Numbered from the stretch's first letter, positions 25,990 to 36,701 are shown. The stretch is 64,000 bases of DNA from Pseudomonas alkylphenolica (GCF_004025535.1 NZ_QJRG01000038.1:186001-250000), one strand, 5' to 3'. Made by a program: numbers and translations. Notes: generated by a model not told the origin, from the sequence alone.

Positions 25990-26923
25990 ATGCCTGCTTA
26001 CCGAGCAACCGGGCTAGACCAACCGCCAGCGGGGTGGGTTCGGGAAAGCGAAAGCGCGCCAGCAAACGCTGGTTGTTGGCTCGCGAATGGCGGATATCAC
26101 CGGAACGTGCCGGCCCGTGAGTGATGGTCGGCAAATCACCTACAACCGACCTCAGGGCATCCAGCAACTGGTTCAGCGACGTAGCCTGGTTCAAGCCGAT
26201 GTTCACAGCACCTTCTTCAACCGCATCCATCTCCAGTGCCTGAACCATCACGTTGACGAGGTCGGCCACATAGAGAAAGTCGCGGGTCTGCTCGCCGTCG
26301 CCGAACAGCGTGATCGGCTGACCGCTCAGGGCCCGCTCGCAAAAAATGCTGATTACTCCGGAATACGGCGAGGACGGGTCCTGGCGTGGCCCGAAGATAT
26401 TGAAAAAGCGGAATACCACCGGCTCCAGGCCATGCTGGCGACGATAGAAATCCAGGTACTGCTCGCTGGCCAGCTTGTCCACTGCGTAGGGCGTCAACGG
26501 CGCCTTGGGCGTGTCCTCATTGATCGACAGGCCCTCGCCATTGTTGCCGTATACCGCTGCGCTGGAAGCGAACACGATGCGTTTGATGCCATTGAGGCGC
26601 ATGGCCTCGCAGACATTCAGCGTGCCGATGAAGTTACTCTGGTGGGTCTTCGCCGGGTCTTCCACAGATGCCTGCACCGACGCCACCGCGGCCAGGTGCA
26701 CAACCGCCTGACAGCCGGCAGCAGCGCGCCGGACCAGGTCGGCGTCGGCCACATCGCCTTCGATCAGCTCGAGCCTGGCGTTGTCCATTTGCAGGTTTTC
26801 CGGCTTGCCGGTCGACAGATCATCAAGGATCCGTACGGCATAACCCTTTGCCAGCAACGCATCGCTCAGGTGGGAACCGATGAAGCCAGCGCCACCGGTG
26901 ATCAGAATGGGGGCATCAGCCAT
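25988..26923 (-). CDS. NAD-dependent sugar-nucleotide epimerase/dehydratase
   Basis: A 311-residue extended SDR enzyme of the GalE/WbpP group. The NAD motif TGGAGFIGSHL is at residues 10-20; the catalytic set is SSAAVYG and YAVDKLASE (Tyr and Lys), and FNIFGPRQDP and GDGEQTRDFLYV are typical of nucleotide-sugar epimerases. Substrate unknown; UDP-hexose or UDP-HexNAc are likely. The ATG at 26923 lies 8 bases inside the preceding RmlD-like gene, which indicates a two-gene operon. No glycosyltransferases are adjacent. Confidence 0.88.
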   Translation of the reverse strand: MADAPILITGGAGFIGSHLSDALLAKGYAVRILDDLSTGKPENLQMDNARLELIEGDVADADLVRRAAAGCQAVVHLAAVASVQASVEDPAKTHQSNFIGTLNVCEAMRLNGIKRIVFASSAAVYGNNGEGLSINEDTPKAPLTPYAVDKLASEQYLDFYRRQHGLEPVVFRFFNIFGPRQDPSSPYSGVISIFCERALSGQPITLFGDGEQTRDFLYVADLVNVMVQALEMDAVEEGAVNIGLNQATSLNQLLDALRSVVGDLPTITHGPARSGDIRHSRANNQRLLARFRFPEPTPLAVGLARLLGKQA

Positions 26924-27800
26924 GACGGTAGAATCGATCCAGTAGAGGTGGCAAACCCGAGCGCCAGGCGCGGGGCTTGATACCGAAAGTATGAAGAATT
27001 TTCTTGCAGGCCAGCACTGCATGCTGCGGCTCTTCACTCGCATCCGGGCGTGCGGCATGAGCCTGCGCGGTCGGTGCGGTAACGGCCAGCTTGTGCAGCT
27101 GCGCAGCCTCGGAAAGGATAGCCTGCCCCAGCGCCAGTGGCGTGGTGGCTTCGTTACCCGCGTAGTGATAGGTGCCCCACAGCGGCGCTGCGCAGTCGAG
27201 CTGCTTGAGCACCGACAGAATCACCCGCGCGGCATCGTCCACCGGCGTCGGATTGCCCCGGCGGTCATCGGCCAGGAGCAATTCCTGCGGCTGCTCGGCA
27301 CGGGTCAGGAAGCGACCGAGTACGCCATCAATGCTTTCATCCAGCAGCCAGCCAAAGCGCAGCAACACATGCTGCGGGCAGGTCGCCCGCACGCTCTGTT
27401 CGATGCGCCACAGCGCCTGGCCACGCAAGCCCAATGGCACCGGCTCGTCTTTCTCGCTGTAGGCCGTGGCGCGCGAACCATCAAACACCCGGTAGCTCGA
27501 CGGCTGAACCAGAATGATGTTGTGGTGTTGGCACAGCTCGGCCAACCGCTCTACAGACCGCTCCTGCAGCGCCAGGCGTTTTTCGCTGACGGACTCTGCC
27601 TGAAACCAGTCGAAATAGTAGGCAAGGTTCACCAGCGCGTCCGGGCGGGTGTCGTCCAGCAACTGGGTAAGGCTGGCCGGGTCCCAGCCGTTCTCTGGCG
27701 GGCGCGGTGCCAGAAAGCCGATATCTTCCTCGGCCCCGAGGCGAATCAGCGCTTGCCCAAGGGCATTTCCACCACCCAACAGCATCAGGCGCATTCGCAT
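26916..27800 (-). CDS. RmlD-like sugar-nucleotide-binding SDR protein
   Basis: A 294-residue protein of the dTDP-4-dehydrorhamnose reductase fold: nucleotide-binding loop MLLGGGNALGQALIRLG, SYRVFDGSRATAYSEKDEPVPLG, and RFGWLLDES. It differs from true RmlD by a weak catalytic Tyr-x3-Lys region, so reductase activity is uncertain. ATG at 27800 or 27794 could be the start; neither has a strong ribosome site. Its stop overlaps the epimerase start. Confidence 0.78.
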   Translation of the reverse strand: MRMRLMLLGGGNALGQALIRLGAEEDIGFLAPRPPENGWDPASLTQLLDDTRPDALVNLAYYFDWFQAESVSEKRLALQERSVERLAELCQHHNIILVQPSSYRVFDGSRATAYSEKDEPVPLGLRGQALWRIEQSVRATCPQHVLLRFGWLLDESIDGVLGRFLTRAEQPQELLLADDRRGNPTPVDDAARVILSVLKQLDCAAPLWGTYHYAGNEATTPLALGQAILSEAAQLHKLAVTAPTAQAHAARPDASEEPQHAVLACKKILHTFGIKPRAWRSGLPPLLDRFYRHG

Positions 27801-27964
27801 AGAGTCAGCAGGTCCGGTCAGATTGAATGAGAGCAAGGGCACATTTTGCGTTTTCCGGCCTGGGAAGTCCAACCTGGGGCTAGCCAATGCCTTATCTACG
27901 CTCATTGGCAAACGACCTATAATGCGCCAGGTATATGTATTCTCGGCTTCTCAAGGCGGCGTCC

Positions 27965-28810
27965 ATGGAACTTGAAGCGACCTCCAGCCAGCGTTCTACC
28001 TGGCAATACAATGAACCCAGCCCCGGCACAGAGCGGTTCGTGACCGAAGCCTTCCATGGTTACCGGCAACAGGCGCGACTGCTGATCCCTGACAAGGAAC
28101 GTGCGCCACCGCTGTTCGTGGTAGGCGGTGCGCGTTCGGACTTCACCCGACTCAACCCCTTGCTCTACCGCCTGCAAGCCTCGGGTATCGGCTCGCTGAC
28201 GGCCAACCTGTCAGGCCACAGCCTTGCCAGTGAGCCCGGGGCCGTGGAGCCCTCGCTCGCCACCAACCGTGAAGAAGCCCTGCGCTTTCACCGTCATATT
28301 GCGCCGCACTGCCAGACCATCGTCGGGCATAGCCTGGGCGCCTCCATCGCGTTGAAGCTGGCGGCGCAGCAACCGGCTGTGGATAAGTTGATCCTGATCT
28401 GCCCTGCCGTGTACCCGGATGACGCTCATGGCGCACCGTTCGGCCCGGCCTTCAAGGCCGCCATCAGCAAGCCCTATGGCTTTCTGGACTGTGACAGTTT
28501 CGAATTCCTGCGCACCTTCCCGGGCCGCGTGCTGCTGGTACTGGGCGAGTTCGACGGGTTGAACTCCAAGGTCTACGGGCAAGGTGAGGGCACCTCGGCA
28601 GGCACCTTGTGGCTGGCGGGCGCGCAGCGCTACAGCCCGATCCCGGAAGAAGTCACGCGCGCCCTGCTCAAGTCGGTGCCGCCGCCGCATCTGGAGTGTT
28701 TGCTGCTCTCCAACTGCGATCACGGCATCGCCGCCCACCTGCGCGCAACCCCGGCGGTTGCCGATCAGGTGGCGCAGACAGTGGTGGAGTTCGTCCTCGG
28801 TGATGGCTGA
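27965..28810 (+). CDS. Alpha/beta hydrolase
   Basis: A 281-residue protein with the nucleophile elbow GHSLGASIAL (Ser about residue 124), an acid on the strand LLVLGEFDGLN and a late histidine in CDHGIAAHL, the expected triad order of the alpha/beta-hydrolase fold. No signal peptide, so probably cytoplasmic; substrate unknown. An in-frame ATG ten codons earlier (27935) lacks a ribosome site; the ATG at 27965 follows AAGGCGG. Its TGA stop directly abuts the stop of the convergent regulator gene. Confidence 0.8.
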   Translation: MELEATSSQRSTWQYNEPSPGTERFVTEAFHGYRQQARLLIPDKERAPPLFVVGGARSDFTRLNPLLYRLQASGIGSLTANLSGHSLASEPGAVEPSLATNREEALRFHRHIAPHCQTIVGHSLGASIALKLAAQQPAVDKLILICPAVYPDDAHGAPFGPAFKAAISKPYGFLDCDSFEFLRTFPGRVLLVLGEFDGLNSKVYGQGEGTSAGTLWLAGAQRYSPIPEEVTRALLKSVPPPHLECLLLSNCDHGIAAHLRATPAVADQVAQTVVEFVLGDG

Positions 28811-29629
28811 TTACTCGATCTCGAACAGCCCGTTGCTGATCGGCCCGACGCTGAGGCGTTCACGCACATCATCGTCAATGCGCGGGTCGTCCGGCCGGTA
28901 GAGCTTCACCTGGCGGTAGGCACTGATGCGGTTGATCTCGGTGCCCAGGTACTCCCAGACCACCCGGGTGCAGGCCGGGGTACGCCGGTCACCGCTGGAC
29001 ACGCCGGTCTTCAGGCCGTTCAGGCGGGTGATTCGACTCTTGAAGCTGGGAATGAGGATGGTCTGGCTCATTTCGTTGACCGTCAGCGACTCGTAGTCGA
29101 TGAGAAACAGGCGGTCCTGCAACTGGAACGCCGCGCCCAGATAGCGACAGCGAACCCAGTCCTCGGCTTGCACATCCGTGCTGCTGGAGCGCTCCTGACG
29201 TTCCTGACGCTCGAACAGGAAGGTACCGCGCTCCTCACGCAAGTACACCAGCGACAACAGGATCGAGCCCGGCACCGACATGCAGTTGGAATATTCGAAG
29301 TAGTAGCCGCAGTAGCGCGAGAGGTTACCGCCCTGCTCGCGCAGCGGGCGCAACAGCTCACTCAGCGGGTCCCCCTGCTGGCTGGCAAGGGTGGCCGGGT
29401 TGCGCGCACCGATCAGCCTGGCGAACTGTTCAGGCGGCAATCCGAGCTCGTAATCCTCTACGCCGAAGAAATCGCCGATGCGCTTGAGGTTGAAGGCCGT
29501 GGGCTGGCTTTGCCCGCTCAGGTATTTGTTGAACTGCGCGCGATTGATCGACAGCTGCCGACAAACCTCCGAAATAGAGCGGTAGTGGCTGCAGGCGAGT
29601 TTCAGGTTGATGCCGAGGTATTCGCTCAT
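28811..29629 (-). CDS. XRE-type helix-turn-helix transcriptional regulator
   Basis: A 272-residue regulator with an N-terminal DNA-binding domain (SEVCRQLSINRAQFNKYLSGQS, about residues 18-38, then NLKRIGDFFGV) and a large C-terminal domain of unknown ligand (about 95-272). The ATG at 29629 was chosen because it begins directly ahead of the HTH. It is divergent from the alanine/glycine symporter gene with 176 bases between, so it may control that gene; this is inference from position only. Confidence 0.78.
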   Translation of the reverse strand: MSEYLGINLKLACSHYRSISEVCRQLSINRAQFNKYLSGQSQPTAFNLKRIGDFFGVEDYELGLPPEQFARLIGARNPATLASQQGDPLSELLRPLREQGGNLSRYCGYYFEYSNCMSVPGSILLSLVYLREERGTFLFERQERQERSSSTDVQAEDWVRCRYLGAAFQLQDRLFLIDYESLTVNEMSQTILIPSFKSRITRLNGLKTGVSSGDRRTPACTRVVWEYLGTEINRISAYRQVKLYRPDDPRIDDDVRERLSVGPISNGLFEIE

Positions 29630-29805
29630 ATGAGCTGTTCCAGGTGATGCGACAGATGCCATTTTAGCATCAAGTCGCATCAACTCAGAGCAAGGCGCGA
29701 AATTGTAACCACTTTTAACTTGGCCAACCATGCGCCCCTGGGAATCGGCGCCTCGCCGCCGGTTCTGCCGTCTTTCATGCAAAGAATAAGAATCGAGGTC
29801 ACTCC

Positions 29806-31248
29806 ATGCTCGAAGCGCTCAACGATTTCCTTTCGGGGAAACTCCTCATCGTGCTCATCGTCGGACTCGGCAGCTATTTCACCATTCGCTCCCGTTTCGT
29901 CCAGTTCCGCCACTTCGGCCACATGTTCGGTGTTTTCAAGGAATCGTTGCGCGGCCAGGCTGGCCAACTGAGCTCGTTCCAGGCCTTGATGCTGAGCCTG
30001 GCCGGCCGCGTGGGCGCCGGTAACATCGCCGGCGTCGGCATCGCGGTAACCCTGGGCGGCCCGGGCGCGGTGTTCTGGATGTGGGTAACCGCGCTGGTGG
30101 GGATGTCCAGCAGCTTTTTTGAATGCACCCTGGCCCAAGTCTACAAGCGTAGCGACGGTGATGGCCTGTACCGCGGTGGTCCGGCCTATTACATCCTGCA
30201 CGGCCTGAAACTGAAGAAAATGGCGGTGGTGTTCTCGCTCCTGCTGCTGGTGACCTACGGCTTCGCTTTCAACGGCCTGCAGTCGTACACCGTGACCCAC
30301 TCGCTGCAGAATGCCTTTGGTTTCGCCCCGGAACATACCGGCATCGCCCTGGCCGTGCTGCTGGCAATCGTCTTCCTCGGTGGCATCAAGCGTATCGCCT
30401 CGGTCTCCGATCTGCTGGTACCGGTCAAGACCCTGGCCTACATCGGCGTGACCCTGTACGTGATCGGCAGCCAGATCGAGCACGTGCCGGCCATGCTGGA
30501 AACCATCTTCAAAAGCGCCTTTGGCCTGGACCCGGCCTTCGGCGGCCTGCTCGGCAGCGCCATTGTCATGGGCGTGAAGCGCGGCGTGTTCGCCAACGAG
30601 GCAGGCCTTGGCAGCGCACCTAACGTTGCGGCAGTGGCTGCGGTGAAACACCCGGGTGCTCAAGGCGTGGTGCAGGCATTCAGCGTGTTTCTCGATACCT
30701 TCGTGATCTGCACCTGCACGGCGCTGCTGATTCTGCTGTCGGGCTTCTATACGCCGGGCTTTGAAGGTGACGGCATCGTCCTGACGCAGAACTCCCTGGC
30801 GGCCGTAGTCGGCGACTGGGGTCGCCTGTTCGTCAGCGTGGCGCTGTCGCTGTTCGTCTTCACCTGCATCCTCTACAACTACTACCTGGGCGAAACCAGC
30901 CTGCAGTTCCTCAGCCGCAACCGCCTGGTGCTGCTGGGCTACCGCGCCCTGGTGCTGGCACTGATTGTCTGGGGCTCGGTGCAGAACCTGTCCACCGTGT
31001 TCGCCTTCGCCGACATCACCATGACCTGCCTGGCATTCGTCAACCTGATCGCTCTGGCATTGCTGTTCAAGGTTGGTCTGCGGGTCATGCGCGACTACGA
31101 CGACCAGCGCAAGGCTGGCATCCAGCAGCCGGTTTTCGACTCCGCACGCTTTGCCGACCTGGATCTGGACCGCGAGGCATGGCCGGCCAATCCGGCAAGC
31201 GTAGTGCAGGCCGAGGTAAAACTCGCTTCTGCACAGACGCAGAACTGA
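29806..31248 (+). CDS. Sodium:alanine/glycine symporter (AGCS family)
   Basis: A 480-residue inner-membrane carrier importing alanine or glycine with sodium. About ten hydrophobic segments are visible, with AGCS features GRVGAGNIAGVGIAVTLGGPG, FWMWVTALVGMSSSF and KRGVFANEAGLGSAPNVAA. It is divergent from the XRE regulator and followed one base later by the asparaginase gene, suggesting an amino-acid-use operon. Confidence 0.92.
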   Translation: MLEALNDFLSGKLLIVLIVGLGSYFTIRSRFVQFRHFGHMFGVFKESLRGQAGQLSSFQALMLSLAGRVGAGNIAGVGIAVTLGGPGAVFWMWVTALVGMSSSFFECTLAQVYKRSDGDGLYRGGPAYYILHGLKLKKMAVVFSLLLLVTYGFAFNGLQSYTVTHSLQNAFGFAPEHTGIALAVLLAIVFLGGIKRIASVSDLLVPVKTLAYIGVTLYVIGSQIEHVPAMLETIFKSAFGLDPAFGGLLGSAIVMGVKRGVFANEAGLGSAPNVAAVAAVKHPGAQGVVQAFSVFLDTFVICTCTALLILLSGFYTPGFEGDGIVLTQNSLAAVVGDWGRLFVSVALSLFVFTCILYNYYLGETSLQFLSRNRLVLLGYRALVLALIVWGSVQNLSTVFAFADITMTCLAFVNLIALALLFKVGLRVMRDYDDQRKAGIQQPVFDSARFADLDLDREAWPANPASVVQAEVKLASAQTQN

Positions 31249-31249
31249 A

Positions 31250-32242
31250 ATGCACGTCGTCAACAACCCGCTGATCCTCTACACCGGGGGCACCATCGGC
31301 ATGCTGCAGACGCCGCAAGGCCTGGCGCCTGCCGGTGGATTCGAGGCACGGATGCGCGCCCACCTGCAGCAACGTGTAGACGCGCCGTCGTTGAACTGGC
31401 GACTGCGCGAACTGACACCCCTGCTCGACAGCGCCAACATGCAGCAAGCCAACTGGCTGGCCATGCGCGACGCCATCGTCGAGGCCGTGGAGCGCGACGG
31501 CCATGACGCCGTGCTGTTGCTGCACGGCACCGACACCCTGGCTTACAGCGCAGGAGCCTTGTCGTTCTTGTTGCTCGGTTTGCAAGCGCCGGTGCTGCTC
31601 ACCGGCTCCATGCTGCCGGCCGGTGCCGCGGACAGCGATGCCTGGGACAACCTGTGCGGCGCCCTCGAGGTGATGGCCAGCGGTATCGAGAACGGCGTAC
31701 AGCTGTACTTTCATGGCCAGCTGTTGCACGGCGCCAGAGCCTCGAAACTGCGCAGTGACGCCTTCGATGCCTTTGCCTGTTTGCCGCGCCCGCGTGAGGG
31801 GCAATCTGTTTCGTCCGTACCCGCGTGCCTGGACTACCGCCAGCCGCGCCAGACCGTAAACCTGGCCGTACTGCCGGTGTTCCCGGGGCTGCAGGTCAGC
31901 CACCTGCGCGCCTTGCTGGCTAGCGGCGTGCAAGGTGTGTTGCTGGAGTGCTATGGCAGCGGCACGGGGCCTTCCGATGACCAGGCGCTGCTGGATGCGT
32001 TGCACGATGCCCGCGAAGGTGGCGTGTTGATCGCGGCCATCAGCCAGTGCCCGCAAGGTGCCGTGCATTTCGACACCTACGCCGCCGGCAGCCGTTTGCG
32101 CGATACCGGACTGGTCAGCGGCGGGGGCATGACCCGCGAAGCTGCGCTGGGCAAGATGTTTGCCTTGCTGGGGGCCGGACTGGATGTACAGGCTGCCGAG
32201 CACTGGTTCGCACTGGACCTGTGCGGTGAGCGCGTGCAGTAG
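31250..32242 (+). CDS. L-asparaginase
   Basis: Hydrolyses asparagine to aspartate and ammonia. The 330-residue protein has both catalytic threonine motifs: YTGGTIGML near residue 13 and LLHGTDTLAYSA near residue 94, plus TGSMLPAGAADSDA. No signal peptide is present, so it looks like the cytoplasmic (type I) form. It starts one base after the symporter stop and is probably co-transcribed with it. Its end lies 5 bases from the convergent tRNA-Sec gene. Confidence 0.92.
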   Translation: MHVVNNPLILYTGGTIGMLQTPQGLAPAGGFEARMRAHLQQRVDAPSLNWRLRELTPLLDSANMQQANWLAMRDAIVEAVERDGHDAVLLLHGTDTLAYSAGALSFLLLGLQAPVLLTGSMLPAGAADSDAWDNLCGALEVMASGIENGVQLYFHGQLLHGARASKLRSDAFDAFACLPRPREGQSVSSVPACLDYRQPRQTVNLAVLPVFPGLQVSHLRALLASGVQGVLLECYGSGTGPSDDQALLDALHDAREGGVLIAAISQCPQGAVHFDTYAAGSRLRDTGLVSGGGMTREAALGKMFALLGAGLDVQAAEHWFALDLCGERVQ

Positions 32243-32246
32243 AAAA

Positions 32247-32342
32247 TGGCGGAAGGCAGCGGGAGTCGAACCTGCCCAGGAACGGCTGCCGTCCCCAACC
32301 GGGTTTGAAGCCCGGCCGCGCCACCGGGCGCGATTGCCTTCC
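32247..32342 (-). tRNA. selC: tRNA-Sec (UCA anticodon)
   Basis: Read on the minus strand, the gene starts GGAAGGCAATCGCG and ends in CTGCCTTCCGCCA, giving the long eight-base-pair acceptor stem of selenocysteine tRNA with an encoded CCA. The anticodon UCA is at 32306-32308 within CTTCAAA. A long variable arm (GGGGACGGCAGCCGTTCC) and the TTCGACTCC T-loop complete it. The gene begins 6 bases after the selB stop, so tRNA and SelB are likely on one transcript. Confidence 0.97.
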
Positions 32343-32348
32343 TTGAAC

Positions 32349-34268
32349 TCAATGCCCTGACGATTGTGCCAGGGCGTTATCGGCGCGGATTTGACGCCGG
32401 TCACCCAGGCGACGGGTGAGGCCGATACGATCAAAATACTCCAGCACCTGAATGCTGCGTTTGCGGCCGATGCCCAGTACATCGCGAAAGGCCGCCACCT
32501 GCACCACCGGGTCGTCACTCGCCTGCTGCAAGAGCATAGCTGCCATTTGTCGGATAGTGCGCTCAGGATAGAACAGATCGCGCACCACCTGGTGCACCTG
32601 CCCCAAACGCGCCAGCTTGCGCAGCAGCAAGCGAACGTCCGCTTCCTCCTGCGCTACCGTCGTCGCCAGATCGCGAACCCAAGGAGGATCAAATCGTCCC
32701 AGCTCAAGCAGTGGTTGCAGCTGCAGCCACAACGCGGCATCTGCGTCGCTCAGGCGCACCTGGTGTTCGGGCAGATGCAACCAGGGCCCGCTGCCGACAA
32801 TGGCGCCATTGCCAATCAGCTCATCCAGCAAGCTGACAAACGCCGGCCGCTCCAGCGCCAGGGCTGCGAAACGACGCAGGCGGTCGCGGTCCGGGCCCAG
32901 CTGATCCGGCTCCTGCTCGTGAAAGTGCGCCAGCACCTGCAACACCGTCTGCTTCAACGCTTGCCAGCGCACGGTGGTGAACAGCAACGGCCCCTGACGC
33001 GTCGCGATCACCTGCACATCGACCGGCAGTTGCCAGCTGCTGCGCAGACGATTGAACTGGCGCTCCAGACGCTGCGGATCAAGACCGGTCTCATCGTTCG
33101 CCAGCAATGCCGACAGTGCCTGTTCCAGGCTGTCGGCACGCGCCAGCCCCTGCAACTGTGCCAGGCGTGCCTCGCTGCGACGCTGGCGCGCCGGGGCATA
33201 AGGATCAAGCACACGGCCGCCGCCGAGGGTCCGTTGCGCACTGTGATCGCGTAGCACCAGGCGGTCGCCATGCACCGCTTGCAGCGGTGCATTGAGCTGC
33301 AACTGGGCAAACATGCGCCCACCCGCACGCAAGTGCTCACCTTCCAGCAACGCCACGCGCGCGGTAACGTCCTGCGTGCCCAAATGCACATGCACCGGGC
33401 TGAAGTGGGTGAAGCTGCGGGTTTCACTGGCGAGCAACTGCAGCTCGATATCCACCCGCTGGGTGGGACCGTGCAGCCACTCGGCAAGCAACCAGTCACC
33501 GCGGTGAATCTGCACCAGCTCAAGGCGTTCGGCGCTGATGTTCAGCGCTACACGTTGCCCGGCCCATGCCTCGGCTACGGCCTGGTTCTGGGCGTGCAGC
33601 CCCCGTACCCGCACCGGTTTGCCTGCCTTGCCGAGCAGCAGCGTATCACCCAGTTGTACCTGGCCGTCGAGTGCCGTGCCGGTTACCACAATGCCTGCCC
33701 CCGCCACGGCAAACGCGCGGTCGATGGCCAGGCGAAACCCTCCCCGCCGACTGCGCGCGACGATCTGCCGCTGTGCTTCAAGCAAGGACTGGCGCAAGGC
33801 ATCGACCCCATCACCGGTAATGCTGGACAGCGGAAACTGCGCCGCACCGGCATAAGGTCCGGCGGCGAGCAGATGACTGACCTGGGCCTGGACCTCATGC
33901 ACCCGGCGCGGCTCTACACGGTCGCACTTGCTGATGGCCACCACGGCTTGCGGGATACCCAGCAGTTGCACAATCGCCAGGTGCTCACGGGTCTGCGGCA
34001 TCACCCCATCATCGGCTGCTACCACCAACACCACCACATCGATGCCCTGTGCCCCGGCCAGCATGTTGTGGATAAAGCGCTCATGCCCGGGTACGTCGAT
34101 AAAGCCGGTCAGCGGCGCCCCGGCTTCCAGGCTCGCGTAGCGATAGCCAAGGTCGATGGTCATGCCCCGCGCACGCTCTTCCTGGCGCTGATCGCCGGCC
34201 TGGCCCGTCAAGGCTTCAAGCAACGCGGTCTTGCCGTGGTCGATGTGCCCCGCCGTACCGACAATCAC
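32349..34268 (-). CDS. selB: Selenocysteine-specific elongation factor SelB
   Basis: GTPase that carries Sec-tRNA to the ribosome and reads the SECIS hairpin in selenoprotein mRNA. The 639-residue protein has G1 [12 protein letters not shown]3 DVPGHERF and G4 SKCD in its EF-Tu-like part, and a C-terminal series of winged helices (from about residue 380) that binds SECIS. The start is taken as GTG at 34268 because it overlaps the selA stop (GTGA) and puts [14 protein letters not shown] at the N-terminus as in the family; the open frame runs 15 codons further into selA. Confidence 0.97.
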   Translation of the reverse strand: MIVGTAGHIDHGKTALLEALTGQAGDQRQEERARGMTIDLGYRYASLEAGAPLTGFIDVPGHERFIHNMLAGAQGIDVVVLVVAADDGVMPQTREHLAIVQLLGIPQAVVAISKCDRVEPRRVHEVQAQVSHLLAAGPYAGAAQFPLSSITGDGVDALRQSLLEAQRQIVARSRRGGFRLAIDRAFAVAGAGIVVTGTALDGQVQLGDTLLLGKAGKPVRVRGLHAQNQAVAEAWAGQRVALNISAERLELVQIHRGDWLLAEWLHGPTQRVDIELQLLASETRSFTHFSPVHVHLGTQDVTARVALLEGEHLRAGGRMFAQLQLNAPLQAVHGDRLVLRDHSAQRTLGGGRVLDPYAPARQRRSEARLAQLQGLARADSLEQALSALLANDETGLDPQRLERQFNRLRSSWQLPVDVQVIATRQGPLLFTTVRWQALKQTVLQVLAHFHEQEPDQLGPDRDRLRRFAALALERPAFVSLLDELIGNGAIVGSGPWLHLPEHQVRLSDADAALWLQLQPLLELGRFDPPWVRDLATTVAQEEADVRLLLRKLARLGQVHQVVRDLFYPERTIRQMAAMLLQQASDDPVVQVAAFRDVLGIGRKRSIQVLEYFDRIGLTRRLGDRRQIRADNALAQSSGH

Positions 34269-35695
34269 CTCACGGGCTCCATCCGTTGCAACTGCGGCAG
34301 TTGCGCCAGCCAAGCCGACTCGTCATCGAGCTGGCGAAGATCGAGCCACAGGGCGTCATCATCGATGCGACCAAGCACCGGCACCGGCAATTCACGCAAG
34401 GCCTCTTCCAGCAGGCGCAAGCTGCGCCCGCGCAAACGTCTGGACGCTTGCGGGCGCAGGCACAAGGCGCCGCTGGGCAAGCGCGCCACGGGCTGGCTGC
34501 CGCTGCCGATCATGCTCTGAGCAGGCACCGCGTCTACTTGCCAGCCGGCTCCCAGCACCTGCGCCAGTACCGGTGCCAGGCGTTTGGCCTGAGCCAGAAT
34601 CTCGGCCTGGGGTCGGGTCAGCAAGCGCAAGCTGGGCAGGCGTTCGGCAAGCAGGTCGGGATTGCGGTACAGCCCCAGCACAGCCTCGAGGGCCGCCAGC
34701 GTCAGCTTGTCGACACGCAGGGCACGCTTGAGCGGGTTCTTCTTGATCTTCGCGATCAGCTCTTTGCGCCCGACAATGATTCCCGCCTGGGGTCCGCCCA
34801 GCAGCTTGTCGCCACTGAAGGTGACGATGTCGGCACCGTCGGCCAGGGCCTGGCGCACCGTCGGCTCGGCGGGCAGGCCCCAGCGCGTAAGGTCGAGCAA
34901 GCTGCCGCTGCCGAGGTCTTCGAGCAGCGGCAGCCCGTGGCGGTGCGCCAGTTGTGCCAGCTCCGCTGTTGCCACCTGGGTGGTGAAGCCCTGAATGCTG
35001 TAGTTGCTGCAGTGCACACGCATCACCAGGCCGCTGCGCGGGCCAATGGCCGCCTCGTAATCGCGCGCATGGGTGCGATTGGTAGTGCCGACTTCATGCA
35101 GTTTGACCCCGGCCCGGGCCATGATGTCGGGAATGCGAAACGCACCGCCGATCTCGATCAGCTCACCACGGGAGATGATGCCTTCTTTGCGCGATCCCAG
35201 GCTATTGAGCGCCAGCAGCACTGCGGCGGCGTTGTTGTTGACCACCGTGACCGCTTCAGCGCCGGTCAGCTCGCGGATCAATCCTTCGATCAGATCATCG
35301 CGGTCGCCGCGCTTGCCGGTGGCCAGGTTGTATTCGAGGTTCAACGGGTAGCGTGCCGCCCGCTGCACCGCCTCGATGGCCTCTTCGGGCAGCAGCGCCC
35401 GGCCGAGGTTGGTGTGCAGCACCGTCCCCGTGAGGTTGAACACCCGCCGCACCTGGCTGCGGTGCTGGGCCGCAAGCCGCTCGCCAGCGCGGCCGGCGAG
35501 CACGGCCGGGGCCAACTCTGCGGCATCCAACTGGCCCTGTCGGGCCGGTTCGCGCAGGTCGTCGAGCAACTGACGCAAGGTGGCCAGTAACGCATCACGG
35601 CCATAGCGCTCGATCAACGACTGGCAGGCGGGGTGACGCAACAGGGTATCGATGGACGGTAAGCGGGTCGGCAGCGTGGCGAGACTGGAGGGCAT
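34265..35695 (-). CDS. selA: L-seryl-tRNA(Sec) selenium transferase
   Basis: PLP enzyme converting Ser-tRNA(Sec) to Sec-tRNA(Sec) with selenophosphate, as a large ring complex. The 476-residue protein has the typical N-terminus ([11 protein letters not shown]), [16 protein letters not shown], and the PLP-lysine segment [16 protein letters not shown]. The ATG at 35695 is used; a TTG six codons earlier is possible. It lies 75 bases after fdhE and is coupled to selB by a four-base overlap. Selenophosphate synthetase (selD) is not in this window. Confidence 0.97.
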   Translation of the reverse strand: MPSSLATLPTRLPSIDTLLRHPACQSLIERYGRDALLATLRQLLDDLREPARQGQLDAAELAPAVLAGRAGERLAAQHRSQVRRVFNLTGTVLHTNLGRALLPEEAIEAVQRAARYPLNLEYNLATGKRGDRDDLIEGLIRELTGAEAVTVVNNNAAAVLLALNSLGSRKEGIISRGELIEIGGAFRIPDIMARAGVKLHEVGTTNRTHARDYEAAIGPRSGLVMRVHCSNYSIQGFTTQVATAELAQLAHRHGLPLLEDLGSGSLLDLTRWGLPAEPTVRQALADGADIVTFSGDKLLGGPQAGIIVGRKELIAKIKKNPLKRALRVDKLTLAALEAVLGLYRNPDLLAERLPSLRLLTRPQAEILAQAKRLAPVLAQVLGAGWQVDAVPAQSMIGSGSQPVARLPSGALCLRPQASRRLRGRSLRLLEEALRELPVPVLGRIDDDALWLDLRQLDDESAWLAQLPQLQRMEPVR

Positions 35696-35770
35696 TAACG
35701 AGGTTACCTTCAACAGGGGGGACTGGCCCGGCGATGGCTACAGTACAAAACCTGAGTGTAGACGCAGCGC

Positions 35771-36697
35771 TCACTCCCCTCCCGGCGCCAGCATCAGATT
35801 CGGCGCCAGCCGCTGATACCCCTCCTGATCCAGGCGCAGGTCCAGGGCCAGGCTCGCCAGGTCTGCAGACAGCGCTTCAGCCTCGGCATCGCACTCCAGG
35901 TAGATCTGCTTCAGGTAGCTTTTGCACCCCGGACAGCATTCGGCACGCAGCGGCGCCTTGCCGGCCGCATGGCGATCGTCCTCGAGGTTGAAGTAGGTCA
36001 GCCCCTTGCTTTGCTCGCAGTAGATGCATTTGACCCGCACCACATGCCACTCGCACGCGCACAGCGAGCACACCAGATACCGCAGGCCGTTGTACTTGCC
36101 ACGGTGACGGATCACCCCGGCCATCGGCGGCGACCCGCATGCCGGGCACTGACACAGGCTGTCGCCGGCCTTCAGCCCGGTATCGGCCAGGCTCAGCAGC
36201 CAGTGGCTCCAGGCAGCTTGCAGTGCGGCGCCGAGAAACGGTACCAGCGCTGCCGGCACCGCGCTGAACTGCCCGGTCAGCAAGGCGATGCCCCAGAGCT
36301 TGCGTTGCTCGGTACTGGAGGCGCTCAAGGCGCTGACTGCCGCCTCCAGTTCGGCGCTCAGGGGCCTGGCAACGCGCGCCAGCAAAGCGTCGAGATAGGC
36401 CAGCCACTGCCCTTCGCGCACCAGGCTGTCGGCTGCCAGCGGCGGCAAGCCGTGCTCCAGGCACAGACGCTGGCGCTCGGTTTCGGCGGGTGCCGCCACT
36501 GGTGGCTGGTCGAGCAGGCTTTGCTGGATTCGGCACAGTTCGGCGATCAGGCGCAGGTAGTCCCCCAGGGCATTGCCCTCGGCGAGGGCGTCCAGGCGGG
36601 CCGCGCGCAAGGCGAACAGGTTAGCGGGCGGCAGATACAGAAACGGCGGCGTGCTGGCCGCCGCTTCGATCTGCCCAGGTTCAAGAATGGTGCTCAA
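35771..36697 (-). CDS. fdhE: Formate dehydrogenase accessory protein FdhE
   Basis: Needed to make active respiratory formate dehydrogenase; rubredoxin-like. The 308-residue protein has the CxxC pairs expected for iron binding: CPACGSPPM, CSLCACEW, CIYCEQSKG and CCPGCKSYL. The start is a TTG at 36697: its ribosome site AAGGATGA is formed by the last codons and stop of the preceding fdoI gene, so the two are closely linked in translation. Confidence 0.95.
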   Translation of the reverse strand: MSTILEPGQIEAAASTPPFLYLPPANLFALRAARLDALAEGNALGDYLRLIAELCRIQQSLLDQPPVAAPAETERQRLCLEHGLPPLAADSLVREGQWLAYLDALLARVARPLSAELEAAVSALSASSTEQRKLWGIALLTGQFSAVPAALVPFLGAALQAAWSHWLLSLADTGLKAGDSLCQCPACGSPPMAGVIRHRGKYNGLRYLVCSLCACEWHVVRVKCIYCEQSKGLTYFNLEDDRHAAGKAPLRAECCPGCKSYLKQIYLECDAEAEALSADLASLALDLRLDQEGYQRLAPNLMLAPGGE

Positions 36698-36701
36698 GTG
36701 A

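Noticed and set aside
32247..32342. Attachment site or prophage edge at the tRNA gene
   Set aside because: No integrase, no repeated tRNA end and no phage genes nearby; selB follows in the normal selenocysteine arrangement.
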